From: an uncultured Lachnospiraceae bacterium
GTDB taxonomy: Bacteria; Bacillota; Clostridia; Lachnospirales; Lachnospiraceae
Assembly (NCBI GenBank): GCA_947003375.1
Contig: CAMQOJ010000197.1
Coordinates: forward strand, 1 to 7,605
Length of the DNA: 7,605 nt
Reading direction: 5' to 3'
Both the position numbers and the translations under genes were made by a program. The stretch's first letter is position 1. Every line of letters starts with the position of its first letter. Positions 1 through 5,020 of this stretch are shown piece after piece. Under the pieces are notes generated by a model, which saw nothing but the letters and a program-made list of their open reading frames with translations, was not told the DNA's origin and did not search any database.

Positions 1-304
1 CCAGTACGTCCGGCAGGAAATTGGCCACGCCATTCAGCACCTGACAGGCCACATTGGCGATGCCCAGGAGCGCCAGCGCGAGAAAGGCCTGGCCGATTCC
101 GATTTTTCCCCCTGCCGCGTCCACCGCCCTGTCGAAGAAGCGCTGCTGCATCATGGTCTCCACGCCGAAGGAGATGCCGTGGAGAATGGACAGCACCATG
201 TATGTCATGAACAGGAGGGGCGCTGCCTTTATTATCACCGGCAGGAGCCTTCCGAAAGCGCCTGCCATACCCCTCTCTTTTTTCGTCCCGCTTTGTCTTT
301 TCAT
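1..304 (-). CDS. ABC exporter half-transporter, N-terminal part only (runs off left edge)
   Basis: About 101 codons are visible, reading right to left from an ATG at 304-302 and still open at base 1. The protein starts MKRQSGTKKERG, a short basic cytoplasmic leader. A hydrophobic segment follows at about residues 20-46 and another at about 75-95, separated by a polar stretch with QQRFFDRAVD, the usual pattern of the first two membrane helices of a type IV ABC exporter. The ATPase domain would lie beyond the window, so the ABC assignment rests on this pattern and on position. The start overlaps the stop of the upstream exporter gene as ATGA, and an AGAGGAG ribosome site (314-320) sits 9 nt upstream, so translation is probably coupled. 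Two adjacent half-transporters joined this way usually form a heterodimer. The substrate is unknown. A different membrane protein is possible but less likely. Confidence 0.8.
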   Translation of the reverse strand, partial: MKRQSGTKKERGMAGAFGRLLPVIIKAAPLLFMTYMVLSILHGISFGVETMMQQRFFDRAVDAAGGKIGIGQAFLALALLGIANVACQVLNGVANFLPDVL

Positions 305-2091
305 TGATACCAGCTCCTCTGCGCCTCATACATGGAGGCATAAATGCCCTTTTGGGAGAGCAGTTCTTCGTGATTCCCCTTTTCCGCCACTTTTCCGCCG
401 TCCACCACGATGATCTCATCCGTCAGCCGGGCGGCCCCCAGCCTGTGGGTGATGAAGATTGTGGATTTCCCGGCGCTGATCTTGCCGAACATTTCATAGA
501 TGCCGCTCTCCGCCACCGGATTCAAGGCCGCCGTGGGCTCGTCCAGGATCTGTACCGCCGCCGGATTGTACAGAGCCCTGGCGATGGCCAGGCGCTGCCA
601 CTGGCCCCCGGAGAGGTCTACGCCCTGTTCCTTTATTTTGCCCAGAGGGGTCTCCATCCCCCGGGGCAATTCGGCAATCGTCTGGCCCAGGCCCATGGCC
701 TCCGCGGCTTCCTTGATCTTCGCCGGGTCTTTTCGGAGCACGTTTCCCAGGGCGATATTGTCATCCAGGGATATCTGGTAGCGGGCGAAGTCCTGATAGA
801 CCACGGAGAAGAGCGCTTTTAGATCCGCCTGGCGGAAGGTTCTCAGCTCCCTGCCGTCCAGCAGGATCTCCCCCTCGTAATTGTCATACAGGCCGGTCAG
901 AAGCTTGGTCAGCGTGGTCTTTCCGGCCCCGTTGACGCCCACGAAGGCATAATGCCCGCCGCATTCCAGGCGAAGGCTGAAATCCTTTAAGATATCCTTA
1001 TCCGTGCCCGGATACCGGAAGGATACCTGGCGAAACTCCAGGCTTTCGAAAGGGATTCCGGCGCCTGGCAGGTCCAGCGCCCCGGGGGTTTCGGACAGGG
1101 CGCAGAAGGCGGTCAGATCCTTGCAGTACTCCAGGTTCTGGGCGATTTTATTCATGGTGTCGGACAGCTCCCAGGACATCATCTGAATCAGGTTCAGGGT
1201 GGAAGTGATGAGCCCCATGAACATGCCCGGCGTGATGAGCCCCTTTGTCAGCGGAAACAGGAGCACGCTGATAATCAGCAGGGAGAGCAGCATTGTAATC
1301 AGGCTGGAGCCCTTCAGGCGGACAAAATATCTGGCGCTCACTCCCACGGAAATCTTCCGGGCGGCCTCGTATTTTTCCAGCCACTGCCGGTTCACCTTTT
1401 CCGTATAACCGAAAAGCGTCCGTTCCTCCACGTTTTCCCGCCCCTGCAGAACGCTCTTTAAGTAGTCCGCCCTGCGGCGGTGCTTCTCCGCTTCCTTATT
1501 TTCCTCGTAAATCTGATGTCCGCCTTTGATAGCCAGCCGGAAGAGAGGGATAGAGATGGCCACGATGGCCAACCCCGCCCACCACACCTGGGCCATGAGG
1601 ATGACAAGCAAAGAGCCCACCCGCAGGACGATGTTCGCCGCGCCGAGGATATTGTCGAATCCGCCCGTCAGCTTCCCTACAGGGTCGCTGCAGACCCGGT
1701 TGATCAGTTCCCAGGTATCGTTGTCCTCCACATGCCGGTATTCCAGCGCCGCCCGTTTCTCAACGATTCCGGTGCGGTATGCGAATTCCAGGCGCATGGC
1801 CATTTTCAGGTTTATGTAGCTCATGAGCTGCCAGTTCAGGTTGTTGTAGGCCACTATGGCGATCAGGCACAGCAGGGGCGCGGTGATGGCCGACTGCCCT
1901 GCCTTTCCCGCGAAGATGTCCAGGGCGGTGTCGATGAAGGCCGCCGTGGCGAGCACCTGCAGTGACGGTAGAACGGATACTAATACCTGATTGAGCGTCT
2001 TGATTCCCGCATATACCGGGCAGACCGTGAAAGGGATTCGCAAAAAGTCCCCGAAGCCGTATTTTTTGTGGTTTACCAGTAATTTTTTCAT
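301..2091 (-). CDS. ABC exporter, fused membrane and ATPase domains (NisT-like)
   Basis: A complete 596-residue half-transporter that should export a substrate across the cytoplasmic membrane using ATP. The membrane domain spans about residues 20-320, with hydrophobic stretches near 30-55, 70-85, 150-185 and 262-300. The ATPase domain (about 350-590) has Walker A GVNGAGKT (385-392), Q-loop Q433 in VYQDF, signature LSGGQ (493-497), Walker B ILDE with catalytic E518, and H-loop H549. The Q-loop context (QDFARYQISLDDNIALG), the W after the signature (LSGGQWQR) and the RENVEERTLFG stretch (218-228) resemble the NisT/SpaT peptide-exporter branch; this resemblance is from memory, not a search. The D-loop reads AALN where D is usual. 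The start at 2091 was chosen over an upstream in-frame start at 2145 because AGGGG lies 7 nt before it and the extra 18 codons would cover a hairpin. It is first in an operon with the gene at 1-304. Confidence 0.93.
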   Translation of the reverse strand: MKKLLVNHKKYGFGDFLRIPFTVCPVYAGIKTLNQVLVSVLPSLQVLATAAFIDTALDIFAGKAGQSAITAPLLCLIAIVAYNNLNWQLMSYINLKMAMRLEFAYRTGIVEKRAALEYRHVEDNDTWELINRVCSDPVGKLTGGFDNILGAANIVLRVGSLLVILMAQVWWAGLAIVAISIPLFRLAIKGGHQIYEENKEAEKHRRRADYLKSVLQGRENVEERTLFGYTEKVNRQWLEKYEAARKISVGVSARYFVRLKGSSLITMLLSLLIISVLLFPLTKGLITPGMFMGLITSTLNLIQMMSWELSDTMNKIAQNLEYCKDLTAFCALSETPGALDLPGAGIPFESLEFRQVSFRYPGTDKDILKDFSLRLECGGHYAFVGVNGAGKTTLTKLLTGLYDNYEGEILLDGRELRTFRQADLKALFSVVYQDFARYQISLDDNIALGNVLRKDPAKIKEAAEAMGLGQTIAELPRGMETPLGKIKEQGVDLSGGQWQRLAIARALYNPAAVQILDEPTAALNPVAESGIYEMFGKISAGKSTIFITHRLGAARLTDEIIVVDGGKVAEKGNHEELLSQKGIYASMYEAQRSWYQ

Positions 2092-2098
2092 GTTTATA

Positions 2099-2103
2099 CC
2101 CCT
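2099..2103 (-). promoter_or_regulatory. Ribosome binding site that sets the start at 2091
   Basis: On the minus strand AGGGG precedes the ATG (MKKLLVNHKK) by 7 nt. The upstream in-frame ATG at 2145 lies inside an inverted-repeat arm and has no such site, which favours the shorter 596-residue protein. Confidence 0.65.
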
Positions 2104-2105
2104 AT

Positions 2106-2122
2106 GCCCGCCCTTGGCGGGC
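2106..2122 (-). repeat. GC-rich 7-bp hairpin just upstream of the exporter ribosome site
   Basis: Arms GCCCGCC (2106-2112) and GGCGGGC (2116-2122) are perfect inverted repeats with a 3-nt loop. In the exporter mRNA this hairpin ends only two bases before the AGGGG ribosome site. It has no U-run after it, so it is unlikely to be an intrinsic terminator. It could modulate ribosome access or protect the mRNA 5' side; that is inference. Confidence 0.6.
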
Positions 2123-2135
2123 GTACCAATCAGAA

Positions 2136-2179
2136 TTCCATACAATAGAATCCTGCTTTTCGGATTCTATTGTATGGAA
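2136..2179. repeat. Perfect 18-bp inverted repeat with 8-nt spacer
   Basis: Left arm TTCCATACAATAGAATCC (2136-2153) is exactly complementary to the right arm at 2162-2179, with spacer TGCTTTTC (2154-2161). No mismatches occur. It lies in the leader or promoter of the exporter operon. As RNA it would form a long stable stem. As DNA it could be an operator, because a candidate minus-strand -10 box (TAGAAT, 2169-2164) is embedded in the right arm and the centre of symmetry falls near the expected start site. Neither side is followed by a clear T-run, so a simple terminator is not supported. Confidence 0.9.
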
Positions 2180-2191
2180 GTTTACTTCCAA
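2164..2191 (-). promoter_or_regulatory. Candidate proximal promoter of the exporter operon
   Basis: Read on the minus strand, TTGGAA (2191-2186) and TAGAAT (2169-2164) are separated by 16 nt. The -35 matches the sigma-A consensus at 4 of 6 and the -10 at 5 of 6 positions. Transcription would begin in the spacer of the 18-bp inverted repeat, giving a leader of about 65-70 nt. Both boxes overlap inverted repeats, which would suit repression. It competes with the distal candidate at 2282-2311. Confidence 0.4.
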
Positions 2192-2195
2192 ACTT
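2175..2195. repeat. Overlapping short palindromes beside the 18-bp inverted repeat
   Basis: Two nested symmetries share bases. TGGAAGT (2175-2181) pairs with ACTTCCA (2184-2190) around a 2-base centre, and AAGTTT (2178-2183) pairs with AAACTT (2190-2195) around a 6-base loop. The first also shares 2175-2179 with the right arm of the 18-bp repeat, so the structures exclude each other in RNA. As DNA the near-palindrome could be a dimeric repressor site, since it overlaps a candidate -35 box. Confidence 0.6.
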
Positions 2196-2281
2196 TTCTG
2201 CCTTTCAGAGCCGTGGATTTGTTTTAAGCTGGTCTTGAGCAAAGGATTCCAGAGATGTTGCGGCAAATTGCATCGCTGATG

Positions 2282-2311
2282 AGTATAACATATTTTAGGC
2301 TCCGCCGTCCA
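2282..2311 (-). promoter_or_regulatory. Candidate distal promoter of the exporter operon (extended -10)
   Basis: On the minus strand a TATACT -10 box (2287-2282) is preceded by TGT, giving an extended -10, and by TGGACG (2311-2306; 4 of 6 match) with an 18-nt spacer. If used, the exporter leader would be about 185 nt long and would contain the 18-bp stem and the GC hairpin. Confidence 0.4.
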
Positions 2312-2356
2312 GCGCATGCTTTTTTCTAAAAAATCATGAGGCCAGGAAATCTTTTC

Positions 2357-2406
2357 TTGGAAAAGTGCAAATCGGTATAGTTGGAAAAGGGGAATTATGG
2401 TATACT
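2357..2406 (+). repeat. Tandem imperfect direct repeat at the hydrolase promoter
   Basis: TTGGAAAAG occurs at 2357-2365 and again at 2381-2389, exactly 24 nt apart. Each copy is followed after 10-11 nt by GG-TATA (2374-2379 and 2399-2404), so the whole unit is repeated, not just nine bases. The second copy ends in the best plus-strand -10 box. Repeats on about two helix turns directly upstream of a promoter with a poor -35 suggest an activator site, or duplication of a promoter segment. Confidence 0.55.
2398..2406 (+). promoter_or_regulatory. Candidate extended -10 promoter of the hydrolase/ATPase genes
   Basis: TGG followed by TATACT (2401-2406) fits an extended -10 element. No good -35 box stands at 16-18 nt; TTGGAA at 2381 is only 14 nt away. 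Transcription would start near 2412-2414, giving a leader of about 115 nt before the hydrolase start at 2529. Confidence 0.45.
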
Positions 2407-2415
2407 TGCACACAG

Positions 2416-2512
2416 ATAGCCATGCACCGTGCCGGGTGGCGGGGTGCGGCGAAGCTGTATCTGGGGAAGAAGGACGAACTGTGGCAGAGGCCTGTAAGAG
2501 ACATGGCGCTAT
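2416..2512 (+). promoter_or_regulatory. Foldable 5' leader of the hydrolase gene
   Basis: ATAGC (2416-2420) can pair with GCTAT (2508-2512), and CATG (2421-2424) with CATG (2502-2505), closing the leader with a 9-bp stem bearing a 2-nt bulge. Inside it, GCACC (2424-2428) pairs with GGTGC (2443-2447) and GCC (2431-2433) with GGC (2438-2440) around a GGGT loop. The closing stem starts next to the predicted transcription start and ends four bases before the ribosome site. I do not recognise a known riboswitch class in it, and short stems like these arise by chance in GC-rich sequence. Confidence 0.25.
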
Positions 2513-2514
2513 AG
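2422..2514 (+). CDS. Possible 30-residue leader ORF before the hydrolase
   Basis: An ATG at 2422 opens a 30-codon frame ending in TAG at 2512-2514, 14 nt before the hydrolase start. The product begins MHRAGWRGAAKLYLGKKDEL and ends PVRDMAL. No ribosome site stands before the ATG, and the frame stays open upstream back to a TAG at 2296 without another ATG, so it could be chance, a leader peptide, or the tail of a decayed gene. Its composition (K, R, D, E with hydrophobics) looks protein-like, which is the only positive sign. Confidence 0.15.
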   Translation: MHRAGWRGAAKLYLGKKDELWQRPVRDMAL

Positions 2515-2515
2515 C

Positions 2516-2523
2516 TTAGGAGG
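2516..2523 (+). promoter_or_regulatory. Strong ribosome binding site of the hydrolase
   Basis: TTAGGAGG stands 5 nt before the ATG at 2529, a near-perfect Shine-Dalgarno match that fixes this start. Confidence 0.8.
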
Positions 2524-2528
2524 ATAAA

Positions 2529-3359
2529 ATGAGGATTCAGAACTTAATCGAAAACACAGAGGGCACCACAGGCTGCCTGTGCGAACACGGCCTGAGCTTC
2601 TACATCGAGGCAGGAGGGCACAAGATTCTGGCGGACACAGGGGCCTCAGGAGCCTTTCTCACCAATGCGGAGAAGCTGGGCATCGACCTGGGCCAGGTGG
2701 ACACCGTGATTGTCAGCCACGGGCATTATGACCATGCCGGAGGGCTCCTGGCCTTTGCGGAGCGCAACAGAGAGGCCCGGATATGGATCAACCGCCTGGC
2801 CGCGGAACCCTATTACCATAAAAACAACACTATGGAGAGATACATCGGCCTGGATTCGCGGATTAAGGCTTTGCCCCAGGTGGAATGGGTGGAGGGAGAC
2901 CGGACGATTGACCAGGGAATCTTTCTCTTCGGCAAGGCCCTTGGGCGGCGGCTGTGGCCCGGCGGCAACCGGGAGCTGATGCGGAAGACAGGAGAGGGAT
3001 TCCTGCAGGATGATTTCCTCCATGAGCAGTACCTTGTCCTGGAGGAGAGGGGAAAACGGGTGCTGATTTCCGGCTGCGCCCACAACGGCATCCTGAACAT
3101 TCTGGACAGATACCGGGAAATCTATGGAGAAGAGCCGGATGTAGTCATCAGCGGTTTCCACATGAGCAGGAAGTCCGATTACAGCCAGGCGGATTACGCC
3201 CTGATCAGGGACACCGCCAGGGAGCTGAAGAAGCTCCGCACCCGCTTTTTTACCGGGCACTGCACTGGAGAGCTGCCCTACCGAATCCTGAAGGAAATCA
3301 TGGGAGGGCAGATTGCCTACGTCCACAGCGGGGAGGAGATTCCGCTGGAGGACATGTGA
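2529..3359 (+). CDS. Metallo-beta-lactamase-fold metal-dependent hydrolase (COG1237 type)
   Basis: A complete 276-residue, apparently cytoplasmic protein with no signal peptide. The di-metal site is well displayed: the DTG strand at D36, the HxHxDH motif SHGHYDH (63-69), H185 in SGCAHNGILNIL, H211 in SGFHMS and H244 in FTGHCTG. This order, the N-terminal LIENTEG, and AHNGILNIL are typical of the COG1237 group, which includes archaeal 7,8-dihydropterin-6-yl-methyl-4-(ribofuranosyl)aminobenzene 5'-phosphate synthase-like proteins. In bacteria members of this group are mostly of unknown substrate, so I do not carry over the pterin activity. All metal ligands look intact, so it should be active. 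It is first in a likely two-gene unit, 96 nt before the AAA+ ATPase gene, and is preceded by an unusual control region. Confidence 0.92.
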   Translation: MRIQNLIENTEGTTGCLCEHGLSFYIEAGGHKILADTGASGAFLTNAEKLGIDLGQVDTVIVSHGHYDHAGGLLAFAERNREARIWINRLAAEPYYHKNNTMERYIGLDSRIKALPQVEWVEGDRTIDQGIFLFGKALGRRLWPGGNRELMRKTGEGFLQDDFLHEQYLVLEERGKRVLISGCAHNGILNILDRYREIYGEEPDVVISGFHMSRKSDYSQADYALIRDTARELKKLRTRFFTGHCTGELPYRILKEIMGGQIAYVHSGEEIPLEDM

Positions 3360-3455
3360 CACAGGGCAAGAGCCACAAAGCCTACCATCGCGGAGAACGC
3401 CGTATGGATAAGCCGTAAAACGCATAAGCCAGAAAGCAAAAACACGGAGATTGAC

Positions 3456-4973
3456 ATGAACATAAAACAGGCCAAGGAATATATCGAGAACACAGTCAGG
3501 CTTTACCTGAAAAAGGACGAATTCGGGGAATACAGGATACCTCCGGTGCGCCAGCGTCCCATTTTTCTGCTGGGGGCCCCGGGCATCGGCAAGACTGCCG
3601 TCATGGAGCAGATTGCCCAGGAGATGGGCATCGCTTTGGTGAGCTACTCCATGACCCACCACACCAGGCAGTCCGCGCTGGGGCTCCCCTTTATCGCCCA
3701 AAGGACCTACGGGGGAGTCGCCTGCAGCGTCTCGGAATACACCATGAGCGAGATCATCGCCTCCGTCTACGACATCTGTGAGGACAGCGGCATCAGAGAG
3801 GGCATCCTGTTCCTGGATGAGATCAACTGCGTGTCCGAGACCCTGGCCCCGGCCATGCTCCAGTTCCTTCAGTATAAGACCTTCGGCCGCCACAGAGTGC
3901 CGGAGGGCTGGGTCATCGTCACCGCAGGCAATCCGCCGGAGTACAACAAATCCGTCCGGGAATTCGACGTGGCCACCCTGGACCGCCTGAAGGTCATGGA
4001 GGTGGAGCCGGATTATGGCGTCTGGAAGGAGTACGCCGGGGAAAAGCGCATCCACAATGCCGTCACCAGCTATCTGGATCTGAAAAAAGAGCATTTCTAC
4101 CGGATAGAAATGACGGCAAAGGGCCGCAGCTATGTCACCGCCAGAGGCTGGGAGGATCTGTCGGAAATCCTGGCCCTCCATGAGGAGGAAAACCTGCCCG
4201 TGGACGGGGCGCTGGTGGGCCAGTACCTGCGAAACGACAGGGTGGCCGAGGAATTCTGCGCCTATTATGAATTGTACCGGAAATACAAGAATGACTACAA
4301 TATCGTAGACATCCTGGACGGCCGGTTCGGCGGCGCGGTTCCCAAGGCGAAGGAAGCGCCCTTTGACGAACGGCTTTCTTTGCTGGGGATGTTGCTGGAC
4401 GCGGTGCAGGGGGACATGAAGGAAGTGATGGAACAGGCGGCATTCCTGACGGATTTAAAGAACGTGTTGAAAGGCGTGGGCAGCCTGGCGGAGAAGGAGG
4501 GCTGCTCTGTGGCACAGATCCTGGAGCGGCTGGAGACCCTTTCCCAGGCACGTAAGAAGATGCTGGACAGCCTGCAAAATGCCGGCGCCCTGTCCCAGGC
4601 GGACAGGAGGAAGCACAAAAGCGTCATCCGTTTCCTGGAGGATGCCCACAGGGAGCTGCGGGTGCGGGGCGATGCGGAGAGCCAGGCGGCCTACGGTTTC
4701 CTGAAGGAATGCTTCCGGGCACAGGTGGCAGGGATGAAATGCGAGACCGATAAGGCCCAGTCCAGGCTCCGCGCCCTCTTCTCCTTTGCCGAGGAGGCCT
4801 TCGGCCAGGGGAACGAACTGCTCATCCTGCTCACGGAGCTCACCGCGGGCAGCGCCAGCTCCCGGTTCATCGCCGCCTTCGGGAGCCCGGAGTATGGGAG
4901 GCTCAGCGAGGACATGATGCTGGCCCAGCGCAGGGATGACCTTAAGGAGCGCATCGCGGCGCTTGACCTGTAG
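3456..4973 (+). CDS. MoxR-type AAA+ ATPase
   Basis: A complete 505-residue cytoplasmic ATPase. The N-terminal AAA+ core has Walker A GAPGIGKT (40-47), Walker B ILFLDEIN (117-124), sensor 1 TAGNP (156-160), a DVATLDRLKV stretch with a candidate arginine finger R177, and sensor 2-like TARGWEDLS (228-236). These fit the MoxR/AAA_5 branch (COG0714), whose hexamers remodel or insert cofactors into partner proteins, typically with a VWA-domain protein. From about residue 240 the protein is predicted mainly helical and charged, with no domain I recognise; this C-terminal half probably binds the partner. The start is supported by GGAG 6 nt upstream. The 96-nt gap after the hydrolase has no obvious terminator or promoter; ATAAGCC occurs twice there (3408-3414, 3424-3430). 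No VWA gene follows, because the next gene runs towards it on the other strand. Confidence 0.92.
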   Translation: MNIKQAKEYIENTVRLYLKKDEFGEYRIPPVRQRPIFLLGAPGIGKTAVMEQIAQEMGIALVSYSMTHHTRQSALGLPFIAQRTYGGVACSVSEYTMSEIIASVYDICEDSGIREGILFLDEINCVSETLAPAMLQFLQYKTFGRHRVPEGWVIVTAGNPPEYNKSVREFDVATLDRLKVMEVEPDYGVWKEYAGEKRIHNAVTSYLDLKKEHFYRIEMTAKGRSYVTARGWEDLSEILALHEEENLPVDGALVGQYLRNDRVAEEFCAYYELYRKYKNDYNIVDILDGRFGGAVPKAKEAPFDERLSLLGMLLDAVQGDMKEVMEQAAFLTDLKNVLKGVGSLAEKEGCSVAQILERLETLSQARKKMLDSLQNAGALSQADRRKHKSVIRFLEDAHRELRVRGDAESQAAYGFLKECFRAQVAGMKCETDKAQSRLRALFSFAEEAFGQGNELLILLTELTAGSASSRFIAAFGSPEYGRLSEDMMLAQRRDDLKERIAALDL

Positions 4974-4980
4974 TACCACA

Positions 4981-5020
4981 GCCGGGCGCCTGGGCGGCAG
5001 AAGCCTCAGGAGCCCCCGGC
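4981..5020. terminator. GC-rich hairpin in the convergent gap, weak terminator candidate
   Basis: GCCGGG (4981-4986) pairs with CCCGGC (5015-5020), and CCTG (4989-4992) with CAGG (5007-5010), leaving an internal loop. The structure sits just after the ATPase stop and covers the stop codon of the opposing exporter gene, so it could end transcription from both sides. Neither side carries a T-run, so it is not a standard intrinsic terminator. Confidence 0.2.

Larger units (their letters stand above)
2092..2528. other. Divergent intergenic control region (437 nt), AT-richer than its surroundings
   Basis: This stretch separates the minus-strand exporter operon from the plus-strand hydrolase/ATPase genes. 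Hand count gives 112 G/C of 280 bases for 2131-2410 (40%), well below the flanking genes. From left to right it holds a GC hairpin, an 18-bp perfect inverted repeat, overlapping short palindromes, two possible minus-strand promoters, a tandem repeat with an extended -10 box on the plus strand, and a foldable hydrolase leader. No convincing protein gene is seen. The change in composition and the density of inverted repeats would also fit a small inserted or dispersed element, but no terminal repeats or target duplication are evident. Confidence 0.75.

Noticed and set aside
54..413. Plus-strand open frame of 119 codons
   Set aside because: It is antisense to both ABC exporter genes, which carry clear membrane and ATPase signals, and its sequence is low-complexity and Pro/Arg-rich.
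2136..2200. Intrinsic terminator built on the 18-bp inverted repeat
   Set aside because: No T-run follows the stem on either strand, and no upstream gene on either strand would need a terminator here.
2102..2413. A 103-codon minus-strand open frame through the divergent intergenic region
   Set aside because: It begins at a GTG without a ribosome site, runs through both inverted-repeat arms and candidate promoters, and has no recognised domain. Regulatory DNA explains it better, though a remembered impression of similar sequences in other clostridia could mean a repeat.
3360..3455. Separate promoter or terminator between the hydrolase and the ATPase
   Set aside because: I found no paired -35/-10 boxes and no stem with a T-run; the twice-repeated ATAAGCC is too short to interpret.
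2646..4181. A 511-codon minus-strand open frame opposite the hydrolase and ATPase genes
   Set aside because: It lies antisense to two genes with intact catalytic motifs, has no recognisable domain, crosses their junction, and is explained by the lack of stop codons opposite GC-biased codons.
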